This document shows, one piece after another, positions 10,176-18,152 of a DNA stretch of 42,831 nt. Numbering within the stretch: position 1 is the stretch's first letter; the number at the start of each line of letters is the position of its first letter. Under the pieces are notes generated by a model, which worked only from the letters and a program-made list of their open reading frames with translations, was not told where the DNA came from and ran no database searches. The stretch comes from a virus, in IMG/VR virus record IMGVR_UViG_3300023184_000236, positions 1 through 42,831 of that record; one strand, given 5' to 3'. The translations under genes and the position numbers were made by a program.

Positions 10176-12143
10176 TTAGCCACCATTCATAGCGAAAGTA
10201 TTTTGCTCTAAAGGGCGATCCCAGGACCCAGTGGCGTTGTACACATGATGAAAATTCATGGGTTGATCTTGGTAAGGATCGGCCTGCAAACGGGTATCAA
10301 AATGCGCAGTCCATTGTCCATTAACATCTATTTCAAAATCGTATGTGCCCCAAAAACGGTGTTCGCCACCGCGTGGATAACGAGAATATCCAAATTCTCG
10401 TAGATCACGTTCGGGTTCAAATTCCACATGGAACCGGTATGCACCCATGGCCAGCCAAAATACTCGTAACAGTGGCCAAGGCTCGTTTACCAAAGTGTTG
10501 GCCACTGGGTTTATGTCCTCTTTGATGATCTCGTAATCAAAATCCTTTTCCCAAGGAATCATATCTACCCAGTTAGCAGGATCATATTCGATTGAGTATT
10601 GATTTTTCAAATCAGGATATTGATGATGTTGAGTATAACTGTATACGGTGCGGTGCAATCTAAACTGCTCTAGGAATATGTTCACAAACTTGAATCGCAT
10701 GAATCTATGAAATACAGTATTGCGCATGTCTTGGGTTGCCCATCCCCAACTCCAATCTTGTTTGGCTACTCCAAATCGTTCACGTTCAAGATCCAATGGA
10801 GTTCCTACTCCAAGGCCGCAAGTGCCAGAACTTTGTGATCCCATACCAGAATTTCGCAGTCGCCACATCAAGGTCATGGTCTGAGCCACGTCAGTTAACT
10901 CTTCTCCAGGAAAGCCTGTGAACCATGTGGCAAAATTGTTTCGCAATCCAATCTTGCCCAGGTCATGAAAATTCTGTTCAATCCAAGGAACCTTGCAGTT
11001 CTTCTTCATCAGGTCTAAAACTTTTTGTGATCCTGATTCTACACCAAATGCAAATCCACTGGCACCACTCTTTTTTAATAATGCCCAAAAATCCCGATCC
11101 ATTTTACCATCTATGCGTGAGTACCCGCCCCAACTTACACGTATGCCTCTTTTAATTAGGCCTTCAGCAAACTCACGTAATTCTTTTAAATTTCCATTGA
11201 GCAAACTGTCAATGAACTGTACACTGCGTATGCCTTGCTGACGATATACAATTTCTATTTCGTCTAGCACTCGGTGATTTTGTCTGGCTCGGAATTTCCA
11301 AAATATAGTTTCGTTGCAGTACACACAGTTGGCAATGCATCCGCGACTGAATTCGCTGGTGATGCCTTGATTATCGTACAATTTAACATCAAGGTCTGAA
11401 TAATCTGCTGGTGGCATGCTGTCCAAGTCCACACGTTGATCTTTGCTTTGTGTCAGGATGTGCGGCAGTTGTTCTGTGGGATTTTCTAAATTTTCTAATA
11501 TCTTTACAAACAACAATTCACCTTCGCCACTGACAATGTGATCGGCCACTGACGTATCGGTTATCTTCATCTGTGTGGCGTTTGCACCACCAAATACAAT
11601 TTTAACTCCAGGTATACGCCGACGAAATTCTCGTGCCATCCATACAGTACAAGAATCATTGGTATACCAAGTACCAAATCCGATCACTGTGGGTGCCCAT
11701 TCGCATACCTGTTGCATGTATTTTAGCAGTATCGGTTCAATTCGCGGATGGATATGTTCGCTGTAGTGAGGGTTAAGCCATTTCCAATCCTCATATGAAC
11801 TCCAATATTCTCGGCAATCAGCCTCGTGCATGGTCAAGATATTGATGTCCCAGGTACGTGTTGCAAATCCACTGGCACGACTCAATGCTGTCATCCTGGC
11901 AATGCCATATGGTGGTGACAACGAGGTCCACTCAGGAGCAACAATCAATGCCACACGATTTTTTCTAGTGACATCGTAGGTGGTATGGACTTCAGTGAGA
12001 TTTTTTTGTTTGCGAACACCAAGCGGTGGAGTAGCCGCCACAAACATTTCGGCTATCTTAACATGCGGATCGTTGTCAAGAACTGGAGTTACATCAGGTG
12101 CTTGAGTGGTTTGTATGGGAATTACTTTGCGTGGTTGATCCAT
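10176..12143 (-). CDS. B12-binding-type radical SAM protein
   Basis: 655 aa. N-terminal Rossmann-like domain with IGFGTW and IVFGGANAT at about 150-190 (cobalamin-binding-type; the DxHxxG motif is not obvious), then the radical SAM motif C-IAN-C-VY-C at about 268-275, with GFAFGVESGS and GFPGE as in the family. The 250-residue C-terminus (Trp/Tyr-rich) is unrecognised. Such enzymes methylate or rearrange unactivated carbons; the substrate here is unknown. ATG 12143 has no Shine-Dalgarno but has ATAAGTA-N5. Confidence 0.82.
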   Translation of the reverse strand: MDQPRKVIPIQTTQAPDVTPVLDNDPHVKIAEMFVAATPPLGVRKQKNLTEVHTTYDVTRKNRVALIVAPEWTSLSPPYGIARMTALSRASGFATRTWDINILTMHEADCREYWSSYEDWKWLNPHYSEHIHPRIEPILLKYMQQVCEWAPTVIGFGTWYTNDSCTVWMAREFRRRIPGVKIVFGGANATQMKITDTSVADHIVSGEGELLFVKILENLENPTEQLPHILTQSKDQRVDLDSMPPADYSDLDVKLYDNQGITSEFSRGCIANCVYCNETIFWKFRARQNHRVLDEIEIVYRQQGIRSVQFIDSLLNGNLKELREFAEGLIKRGIRVSWGGYSRIDGKMDRDFWALLKKSGASGFAFGVESGSQKVLDLMKKNCKVPWIEQNFHDLGKIGLRNNFATWFTGFPGEELTDVAQTMTLMWRLRNSGMGSQSSGTCGLGVGTPLDLERERFGVAKQDWSWGWATQDMRNTVFHRFMRFKFVNIFLEQFRLHRTVYSYTQHHQYPDLKNQYSIEYDPANWVDMIPWEKDFDYEIIKEDINPVANTLVNEPWPLLRVFWLAMGAYRFHVEFEPERDLREFGYSRYPRGGEHRFWGTYDFEIDVNGQWTAHFDTRLQADPYQDQPMNFHHVYNATGSWDRPLEQNTFAMNGG

Positions 12144-12148
12144 GCATG

Positions 12149-12155
12149 TACTTAT
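12149..12155 (-). promoter_or_regulatory. Late-type -10 element ATAAGTA before the radical SAM gene
   Basis: ATAAGTA-N5-ATG; third copy of the same arrangement. Confidence 0.4.
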
Positions 12156-12158
12156 GGG

Positions 12159-12416
12159 CTATGAAAACACCGCCCAAGAACATGCTCGAATAAACAACAC
12201 AATAGATCCTGCAAACATACCAACAATTAGGAAATCCAAGGCTAGCATGCCTGGTCCAGGAGGTTGTGGCCCATGCTGTTCTGCCCAAGACTTTGACAAT
12301 GGTTTAACCACCGCTGGACCCAATTTTAAATCCTCGGCCTGCACAACCACTTGCGGAATAGGCTCCACTGGCCGGTCAGGGAATTCAAAATCGTCGTCTG
12401 TTATTTTGGTAGCCAT
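12159..12416 (-). CDS. Small C-tail membrane protein, 85 aa
   Basis: Acidic, proline-rich N-terminal 55 residues, then one transmembrane helix (about 59-78: LDFLIVGMFAGSIVLFI). Start overlaps the preceding stop (TAATG). Probably an inner-membrane protein; function unknown. Confidence 0.65.
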   Translation of the reverse strand: MATKITDDDFEFPDRPVEPIPQVVVQAEDLKLGPAVVKPLSKSWAEQHGPQPPGPGMLALDFLIVGMFAGSIVLFIRACSWAVFS

Positions 12417-12637
12417 TATTCTAGTCCCAGTGTGGCAGGTGAGTGATCCAAAGCATCACGGCCAGGCTCGCGATAAAAATACGCATCCGGGTCTGTGATT
12501 GTAATGCTCAAATCACTGTGCATCAAATCGTAGTCTACAAAATTGTGGTCAGCATCATACACACGAAAATAATATTCGCCGTCGATACCGCGTATCAGGC
12601 ATCCTTCGACACCCATTGCTGATTTTGTTGTGGTCAT
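12416..12637 (-). CDS. Unknown 73-aa protein
   Basis: Beta-rich: YYFRVYDADHNFVDYDL and ITITDPDAYFYR. GGAA lies 10 nt before ATG 12637. Couples to the membrane-protein gene. No family recognised. Confidence 0.65.
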   Translation of the reverse strand: MTTTKSAMGVEGCLIRGIDGEYYFRVYDADHNFVDYDLMHSDLSITITDPDAYFYREPGRDALDHSPATLGLE

Positions 12638-12662
12638 AATCTAATTCCAAAATGTTGTTTAA

Positions 12663-13097
12663 TCACTCAAATAATTTTCTAGCAGTAATAATTTTTTCTA
12701 TTGTTACTTGATGCGTTTTGACTCGTTTGTTTTGTTTCAAATAGTTATAATGAACTCTTCCATTTTTTGTAAAATAACAAAAATCACTAACAAATTTTGT
12801 ACCTTTAAATTCTTTTACAGCATGATCCTCAACAATAATCATGTTTTCATTAACGAGTAATCTTTCTGCTTGGTCCCAACTAATTTCTCCCCAGTCGCTT
12901 CCTTCTTTATGACATTTTATTTCAAAAGAATCAATTTTTTTGCCAGCAAGAACAATTAGATCGCTGTTTTTATATTTTTGATCTTTTCCAAATTTGTCAG
13001 CAAACTCTTTGTATGGACCGGCCCAATCAACTATTTTAGTCTCTATTAGAAATTGAATGGCTCTCTGATGCCGCTCATATTTGGTTCCACTAGGCAT
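12663..13097 (-). CDS. PD-(D/E)XK nuclease-like protein, 144 aa
   Basis: SDLIVL followed by FEIKCHK (about residues 46 and 60) reproduces the D...ExK core of restriction-type nucleases, with SWDQAERLL after it. Small for an enzyme, so possibly a single-domain nuclease or remnant. Start at 13097 has GGAG at 7 nt and a TAATG overlap. Much more AT-rich than the genes on both sides, suggesting recent acquisition. Confidence 0.55.
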   Translation of the reverse strand: MPSGTKYERHQRAIQFLIETKIVDWAGPYKEFADKFGKDQKYKNSDLIVLAGKKIDSFEIKCHKEGSDWGEISWDQAERLLVNENMIIVEDHAVKEFKGTKFVSDFCYFTKNGRVHYNYLKQNKRVKTHQVTIEKIITARKLFE

Positions 13098-13288
13098 TAT
13101 TCCGCTCCATGTGTGGGTTTGTAATCTTTTATACAAAGAAAAAAACTATTGGGATCTTTTGATGACGCTGTGGGTTGTGTGATGTGTTGTGCATACACAC
13201 ACTGATTGAATGCAGTGTAGATGCCAACCTCGCCCACAGTTTCCAATGGTTGAAAAGGAACCACAGTAAAAAGTACCAAGGACCACAT
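13097..13288 (-). CDS. Unknown 63-aa protein with hydrophobic N-terminus
   Basis: MWSLVLFTVVPF is a possible short signal or anchor; later residues are polar with two cysteines. Coupled at both ends by TAATG junctions. Confidence 0.55.
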   Translation of the reverse strand: MWSLVLFTVVPFQPLETVGEVGIYTAFNQCVYAQHITQPTASSKDPNSFFLCIKDYKPTHGAE

Positions 13289-13686
13289 TATTCATACTCC
13301 TCATCGTAAGCAGGATCAGTATCAATTACAACATGTCCAAACTCAAGTTGTCCGCCTTGTGAGCCAGTCGCAAACGGCTCAGCAAACTCTTGCACAGCAC
13401 CCAAGTCTAAGATGTTGTCATACTTGTGGGTGCGAATGTCTGACATCAATATGCAACCAATACTTCCTGCGTCCACTGAATATGTATGACCGTACTGATC
13501 GTAGTACTCACCGTCACCGTGGGCAGTGCCGTAGATGGCAAATTTACGTCCGTCGGGCAGATAAAATTCGCCGTCGAGAATCCGGGGCTCTTTTATGATG
13601 ATGTCGCAAAGTTTGCGCCATTCATCCTGGTCCATGACATAACACAAATCACCAATGTAGTATTTTCCTGCGGGCATTGTCATCAT
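13288..13686 (-). CDS. Unknown 132-aa protein
   Basis: Beta-rich, acidic C-terminus (DPAYDEEYE); contains YYIGDLCYVM and TYSVDAGSIGCI, a pattern common in phage proteins of unknown role. AAGG before the ATG; overlaps the upstream gene by 4 nt. Confidence 0.68.
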   Translation of the reverse strand: MMTMPAGKYYIGDLCYVMDQDEWRKLCDIIIKEPRILDGEFYLPDGRKFAIYGTAHGDGEYYDQYGHTYSVDAGSIGCILMSDIRTHKYDNILDLGAVQEFAEPFATGSQGGQLEFGHVVIDTDPAYDEEYE

Positions 13687-14057
13687 GCTGCCTTTCTAAA
13701 ATAACCATAGGGCAAGCCCTGGGTGAAACACAGGTACTCGTCATCACCGTTGCTACCTTCTGCCTCGTGGATCCAACGCAGGGCCATGTTGCGATCCCGG
13801 GCACCCGACATCAACAGACCCTGCACTCGCATCTCAAAGTCATGCTGGGCATCAGCCTCTGCGGCTTTGCGCTGAATTTCAGCCTGCTCAATAGCAGTGG
13901 CCAGGCTGGCAAACTCTGCTTCAAACACCTCAAGGGTCCAAGCAGTAGTGTCAATCCAGCGTGGACGAACGCCATATGCGTCCTTGTACATATCCCAGTA
14001 AGTCTCACGGGCCTGCTCAAGTGCAGTCATCTCATCCCAACTTTTGAACTGTTCCAT
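13683..14057 (-). CDS. Unknown 124-aa helical protein
   Basis: First gene after the 14088-14116 promoter, with AAGGAG-TCAGCA-ATG. Alpha-helical (FEAEFASLATAIEQAEIQRKAAEADAQ, possibly coiled coil at 50-76). Heads the coupled string 14057 to 12159. Confidence 0.7.
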   Translation of the reverse strand: MEQFKSWDEMTALEQARETYWDMYKDAYGVRPRWIDTTAWTLEVFEAEFASLATAIEQAEIQRKAAEADAQHDFEMRVQGLLMSGARDRNMALRWIHEAEGSNGDDEYLCFTQGLPYGYFRKAA

Positions 14058-14087
14058 TGCTGACTCCTTGTTGCTTTGTATGTCTAT

Positions 14088-14116
14088 ATTATAGCAAAAC
14101 GGCGATTATTGGTCAA
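14088..14116 (-). promoter_or_regulatory. Promoter TTGACC-N17-TATAAT
   Basis: -35 14111-14116, -10 14088-14093. The spacer lies in an inverted repeat (GCAAAACGG ... CCGTTTTGC). Drives the 14057-12159 string. Confidence 0.85.
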
Positions 14117-14442
14117 CCGTTTTGCTTCACTCGCACATCAGTGTTCAGCGCAGGTGTGTACTTTTGTATTAACTCGCGCTCGAGCTTGTGTGCAACATCT
14201 TTGCCACGCACAATGTCCACGATTGCGTAGTTTACAGCGGCTTCACCTGCGGCACGAATTGCTTCGTACAGGTTCCAGCTCTTGTCTTCAGTGCGGGCGC
14301 GGTAGATGTGCTTGTTAACACGGCTACGAAGCGACATGTTTATGGTGCGCTGAGTTTTAGCGGTAATACCAATGTAGTACTCCAATCCAATTTGGATTGT
14401 GTACACAATGTGGGTTCGATCAGTGCGTTTCTTTCTCATCAT
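14113..14442 (-). CDS. GIY-YIG nuclease-domain protein, 109 aa
   Basis: [19 protein letters not shown] gives the two GIY-YIG strands; Arg in [11 protein letters not shown], and [13 protein letters not shown] carries the conserved Glu and terminal P..N motif. Almost only the nuclease domain, as in small free-standing homing or repair enzymes. Start ATG-ATG at 14442 lies 6 nt after a consensus -10, with no Shine-Dalgarno: predicted leaderless. Confidence 0.8.
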   Translation of the reverse strand: MMRKKRTDRTHIVYTIQIGLEYYIGITAKTQRTINMSLRSRVNKHIYRARTEDKSWNLYEAIRAAGEAAVNYAIVDIVRGKDVAHKLERELIQKYTPALNTDVRVKQNG

Positions 14443-14448
14443 GTGTGT

Positions 14449-14477
14449 ATTATAGCATTTTGAGCATTTCGAGTCAA
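14449..14477 (-). promoter_or_regulatory. Promoter TTGACT-N17-TATAAT for the GIY-YIG gene
   Basis: -35 14472-14477, -10 14449-14454; the ATG follows after 6 nt. Confidence 0.85.
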
Positions 14478-14516
14478 CCACTAAGTACTAGTACAAAAGT
14501 ACTACCTTTTGACTGT

Positions 14517-14524
14517 TGTAAATA
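14517..14524 (+). promoter_or_regulatory. Late-type element TGTAAATA on the plus strand
   Basis: TGTAAATA-CGCT-ATG: the only plus-strand gene also lacks a Shine-Dalgarno and has this element directly before its start. Upstream is the palindrome GTACTAGTAC and repeated AGTACT at 14484-14505. Confidence 0.4.
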
Positions 14525-14528
14525 CGCT

Positions 14529-15467
14529 ATGGATTACAGTGCTTTATTTGCCCAATCGTTGACCAATAAAGGAGTGACATTTACCCCTGTTTATCACTGC
14601 TTTGAAAGTGTCCGCTCGACGCACACAGGTTGGAATCTGCGCCTACCCGACTTTGACACAGACATCTTGTTGTTGCATTTTCAGGATCTCGTCAACATAC
14701 ATGATGGCCGTGTGCTGGAACTTGAACAGATAGAACAGCGGTATGGATCACATGCTGACCGTGTGGTTGTAACATATTGGAATCACGGACTAGATCGAAT
14801 CTACACTGGACCCATTCGATTGGTTGAGTTCAGCAATCACAACTATGATCTTGTGAATCAGTTGTATCTGCGTTGGATGGAATGGCATCACATTGTGGAT
14901 GAGCCCAAGACGCAGGCCTGGCAGTGTCTGAATGGGCGCATGTGTGATCACAGAAACAGAGTCATGCAAATACTAAAAGACTGGCCTGGTGGTACATTGA
15001 GTTATCATGATCGCATTCGATTGCCCAACTACGACTACACTCAATACACCTACAACAATGTTGACAATTTTATAAACTTGGATTATGTGTACAGTGCCGC
15101 GGCAGTGAACATTGTGACAGAAACTGAGTATGCAACCGCACCAGGAATTGTGTCGGAGAAAACCCTGTTGGCCATGGCTGCTGAACAGATACCCATAGTA
15201 ATAGGACATCAGGGCATTGTCAAACACTGTGAAGAATTGGGATTCGACATGTTTACTGACTTAGTGGATGTCAGTTATGATACCATGTCCAATGATGTTC
15301 GTGCTGAACAGGCTATACTGTTGAATCAAGATCTCATACAAGGGCGCATAGACCTAGCACCATACCGTGAGAGACTGTATGCACAGCGTGAATTTTTGCT
15401 GGACGATTATGCTACTATGATGGAATTGCGTTTTGACAGTGCAATCAATAACTTAAACTTGAGATAA
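14529..15467 (+). CDS. Glycosyltransferase-like protein (fucosyltransferase/exostosin-type C-terminus)
   Basis: 312 aa and the only plus-strand gene. VSEKTLLAMAAEQIPIVIG at about residues 205-223 matches the nucleotide-sugar-binding half of GT-B fucosyl/exostosin-like enzymes, followed by ELGFDMFTDLVDVSYD. The same block is in the minus-strand gene 27962-28975 (LTEKTWKAIMQRQIPIWVG ... ALGFDTFDDIVDHSYD). ATG 14529 chosen over an upstream start inside the nuclease gene. Tail-to-tail overlap of 23 nt with the next gene. Likely decorates a phage or host glycan. Confidence 0.7.
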   Translation: MDYSALFAQSLTNKGVTFTPVYHCFESVRSTHTGWNLRLPDFDTDILLLHFQDLVNIHDGRVLELEQIEQRYGSHADRVVVTYWNHGLDRIYTGPIRLVEFSNHNYDLVNQLYLRWMEWHHIVDEPKTQAWQCLNGRMCDHRNRVMQILKDWPGGTLSYHDRIRLPNYDYTQYTYNNVDNFINLDYVYSAAAVNIVTETEYATAPGIVSEKTLLAMAAEQIPIVIGHQGIVKHCEELGFDMFTDLVDVSYDTMSNDVRAEQAILLNQDLIQGRIDLAPYRERLYAQREFLLDDYATMMELRFDSAINNLNLR

Positions 15468-15804
15468 ATCTCTGCATGTCGCCATGCAACACAGCCATCA
15501 TGGCTTCCCGGCTACCAAACATTATCAGTTTGTTTAGTTTGCGGTTATTGACCATGTAGTAAGGGCAAGTCATGCGTCGATCTAGTGCAATCAAGTTCTT
15601 TGGAGTTAGCAATTTTTCCGGCAGCTCAAATGAATAACTGTCCAGCTCCAACAAATTCTCAAACACATAAAAACCTTCGTATGTGAGTCTCAAGCCACCG
15701 TCATCTCTAATGTTCTGCCACCAAGTGGCCATGGCTTTGTCTAAAGAAGGAGCATCAGGATAACGAGTTATGAGTTCTCGAGTGAGTGAGAGTTTATTGA
15801 GCAT
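15445..15804 (-). CDS. Unknown 119-aa protein
   Basis: Contains TCPYYMVNNRKLNKLIMFGSREAMMAVLHGDMQRF; conserved-looking and possibly nucleic-acid binding, but no family recognised. Start overlaps the end of the gene upstream by 11 nt. Overlaps the plus-strand gene at its 3' end. Confidence 0.68.
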   Translation of the reverse strand: MLNKLSLTRELITRYPDAPSLDKAMATWWQNIRDDGGLRLTYEGFYVFENLLELDSYSFELPEKLLTPKNLIALDRRMTCPYYMVNNRKLNKLIMFGSREAMMAVLHGDMQRFISSLSY

Positions 15805-16090
15805 TGGGATAGATTTTATCCCCTTGCGTTAACAGCACAACTGAAAACTTGTCTGTTTTGAATTGTGTGTTGAGTTTGCGAGCCAGGTTGATAGCGTGTC
15901 CGGGGTTGGAGAACGATACCTTTTTATATTTGGGTCCAGGAAACTGCGTGAGCAAGTTGCTGGTCTTTAGATTGATGGGCTTGGTATCAAAGAACACTGC
16001 CCATACACCTTCGCTAGCCAGCACTTGTTCTGTCTTGTAGGACTGTTTGTTGGTGTGCTCAATCAGCACTGTTGGCTTTGGTCTTGACAT
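15794..16090 (-). CDS. Unknown basic 98-aa protein
   Basis: GGAG-TTTAAT-ATG fixes the start at 16090, not the GTG at 16102. Beta/alpha alternating (VLIEHTNKQ, VWAVFFDTKPIN, FSVVLLTQGD). A CATAAATA late-type element lies 16 nt upstream of the start. Unknown role. Confidence 0.68.
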   Translation of the reverse strand: MSRPKPTVLIEHTNKQSYKTEQVLASEGVWAVFFDTKPINLKTSNLLTQFPGPKYKKVSFSNPGHAINLARKLNTQFKTDKFSVVLLTQGDKIYPNAQ

Positions 16091-16105
16091 ATTAAACTCC
16101 ACGTT

Positions 16106-16113
16106 TATTTATG
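16106..16113 (-). promoter_or_regulatory. Late-type element CATAAATA
   Basis: One base from T4 late TATAAATA, in the short gap before the 15794-16090 gene, which keeps a normal Shine-Dalgarno. Confidence 0.35.
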
Positions 16114-16120
16114 CCAATAA

Positions 16121-16333
16121 CTATGCAGATTTAAAACTACCCCCAGTGATCTGCACTTCTACAACTTCTGCGCCACGTGCCTGTTGTGATCGCATTTGTT
16201 CCAATGTAATCAACAGTTTAGTGATGTCTGCATGCAAGTCTTTGGCATCACGCATGGGCATGGTGAAGTCTTTTTGACCACGTGCTTCATGTGCTTTGAC
16301 TGAGTCAACAAATCTGTGTATATGTAAACTCAT
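16121..16333 (-). CDS. Unknown 70-aa helical protein
   Basis: Two predicted helices (FVDSVKAHEARG, DLHADITKLLITLEQMRSQQ) and a short VEVQITGG strand. ATG overlaps the upstream MazG-like stop by 4 nt. Confidence 0.65.
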   Translation of the reverse strand: MSLHIHRFVDSVKAHEARGQKDFTMPMRDAKDLHADITKLLITLEQMRSQQARGAEVVEVQITGGSFKSA

Positions 16334-16692
16334 TTTCTAGTCAAGTACGGTGACAACACAGGTGGATGCCAGCCTGTGGGTTTCAACACTTTGCCATCTT
16401 CACGCTTGCGCACCTTGCCAGTTTCTCTATCAATCTTAGCAAAGTTAGTGGACATGACTTCTTTCCAAGCACCTTCGCCATCAAAGCCTGCTGAATGAAT
16501 AGCACCAATTGTGACCACGAGGATGTCAATCAGCGCATCCAGTTCTGCTTCCATGTCATGGGCTTCTTGCAGTTCGCGGAATTCTTCCGCAATTAAATTC
16601 TTGTACATGGTGTACTGAGATTCGTTCATTGCATCCACACTTTGGTCGCAGGCCCGCATGAATTTTTCTTGATCACGAAAGGGATTTGTCAC
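16330..16692 (-). CDS. MazG-like NTP pyrophosphohydrolase
   Basis: 120 aa. EEFRELQEA followed by ELDALIDILVV gives the EExxE...ExxD metal-binding motif of all-alpha NTP-PPases. GTG start at 16692 is chosen because AGGAGG lies 7 nt upstream; the longer frame lacks one. Likely trims unwanted nucleotides such as (d)NTPs or alarmones. Overlaps the upstream gene. Confidence 0.8.
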   Translation of the reverse strand: MTNPFRDQEKFMRACDQSVDAMNESQYTMYKNLIAEEFRELQEAHDMEAELDALIDILVVTIGAIHSAGFDGEGAWKEVMSTNFAKIDRETGKVRKREDGKVLKPTGWHPPVLSPYLTRK

Positions 16693-17122
16693 GTGCTGCC
16701 TCCTGGGTATGAAATGGTCCTTGATATTGATAACGTTCCAACACAATCAATTTTGGGTTGCGAATCAGTTTCCATGATCGATGTTGTTTCACAGCATACC
16801 AACCTGCGGCATACCATGACTTGCTTTTGTTTTCTTTTGTGAATAGTGGTAATCGGTGTTTCACGTCCCACATGGGGTTGAATGCTCTACAACCTGTTTC
16901 GTATCCATGCACTTGATCTGGTGCAGGCTTGGTGGTTTTCTCAGGAGGAGAGAATTCAATATTAGTTTTCTTCCGCACCATGGGAATGGTTTTGAATTTA
17001 CCAACTTGATCATTGATGCGCACAGTGTAACCATCCTTTTCGGCTTCTACCACACCTACTTTGCGATCATCTTGTTTTAAGATCCAATACTTTTTATCCA
17101 CTATGGGTTTTGCTTCGATCAT
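16673..17122 (-). CDS. Unknown 149-aa protein conserved in T4-like phages
   Basis: Starts MIEAKPIVDKKYWILKQDD; a beta-rich N-terminus then WDVKHRLPLFTKENKSKSWYAAGWY and KLIVLERYQYQG. Basic, could bind nucleic acid. I recall similar proteins in marine T4-like phages but no function. Overlaps the FEN gene by 29 nt. Confidence 0.7.
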   Translation of the reverse strand: MIEAKPIVDKKYWILKQDDRKVGVVEAEKDGYTVRINDQVGKFKTIPMVRKKTNIEFSPPEKTTKPAPDQVHGYETGCRAFNPMWDVKHRLPLFTKENKSKSWYAAGWYAVKQHRSWKLIRNPKLIVLERYQYQGPFHTQEAARDKSLS

Positions 17123-18152
17123 CCAATACTCCTTTGTATGTTTCGTTCAACCAACGACCTATGGCATCTGCATAGTCGCTGAGTTTGGTGAGTTCATATT
17201 TGCCACAGAATCGTAAGAAGTGCGCACCTACCATGCCCACATCTCTATGGCTAATCTGCTCACGTATGGCTTCATCTACTACAGCTTTGATGTCATCGGG
17301 CTGTGCAGTGAGATCGATCAAGGTGCGATTGCGTTCATAATCTTCCAACACCTTGTGTTCCGCTTGCTCGTGATCTACCCAGCGTTGCAACATGAGATTG
17401 TTCCAAGCATAGCCGCGACGGTCACGATCTTCAAATGCTTCTGTGAGTCCCACTTGATTCTTTGTGCCTTTCACACGCACACCAGGGTAGGCTGAGAACA
17501 CATTGTCGCCGGGATCACCGCGCATACACTTCATGAACAACACCCACTTCTGGTAGTCCACAGGTGGCACAAAATTAGCGTCTGGCTTGCCAACTTTGAT
17601 CTTTGAGTTGCTCTCAATAGTAAATGCCAAATTTTTGCCTTTTGCGTCTGTAACACCCGTGGTACTGAACAAGTGATCGTTTATGCCGTTGTAGAGTTTG
17701 ACATTGGGCGCAATCAACTGCACAAAGTCAGAATCTGAACTGACAATAACATGTTCGTCTTGGGGGTGTAGTGCAATCCAACGTGCAATGATGTCATCTG
17801 CTTCTGCTGTGGCACAACGAACAACACTACAGTTGGTTTTTGTAGACAAGTATTTAGTCAGCTCATCATAGGTTTCCCAGAACAGTTTGTCCTCTTCTGC
17901 TTCTGACTCGCTCATCTGTCCACGTGCCACTGCACGATTTGCTTTGTAGGGCCGGTAGTGATCTTTGCGCCAAGATCTACCCTCTAGTGCGAATACCACA
18001 TGATCAGCACCCAAATCACGTGCCACTTTGTTTGCACTCATCAAGGTGAGGTGCAGGGCAAAGCCCAGTTTGGTCCATGTGTCTGCGGCACGATGCGCTT
18101 GGTGCCGCGCACGGAAAAACATGTTGCTGGTGTCAATTAGTAGATAGCGCAT
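17094..18152 (-). CDS. rnh: T4 RNase H / FEN-type 5'-3' exonuclease
   Basis: 352 aa. LLIDTSN (metal-binding Asp), then EADDIIARW and SSDSDFVQL, the acidic clusters of the 5' nuclease family, and a downstream helix-hairpin region (GDPGDNVFSAYPGV). T4 RNase H removes RNA primers and trims the lagging strand. A little longer than T4 Rnh (305 aa). Coupled to neighbours by short overlaps, in a replication-associated context. Confidence 0.85.
   Translation of the reverse strand: MRYLLIDTSNMFFRARHQAHRAADTWTKLGFALHLTLMSANKVARDLGADHVVFALEGRSWRKDHYRPYKANRAVARGQMSESEAEEDKLFWETYDELTKYLSTKTNCSVVRCATAEADDIIARWIALHPQDEHVIVSSDSDFVQLIAPNVKLYNGINDHLFSTTGVTDAKGKNLAFTIESNSKIKVGKPDANFVPPVDYQKWVLFMKCMRGDPGDNVFSAYPGVRVKGTKNQVGLTEAFEDRDRRGYAWNNLMLQRWVDHEQAEHKVLEDYERNRTLIDLTAQPDDIKAVVDEAIREQISHRDVGMVGAHFLRFCGKYELTKLSDYADAIGRWLNETYKGVLDDRSKTHSG

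Noticed and set aside
14397-14528. Longer plus-strand start of the glycosyltransferase inside the GIY-YIG gene
   Set aside because: It would cover the promoter and start of the divergent gene; the ATG at 14529 fits the late-type element and protein pattern.
15445-15467. A terminator between the convergent genes
   Set aside because: The genes overlap tail to tail and no stem plus U-run is visible there.
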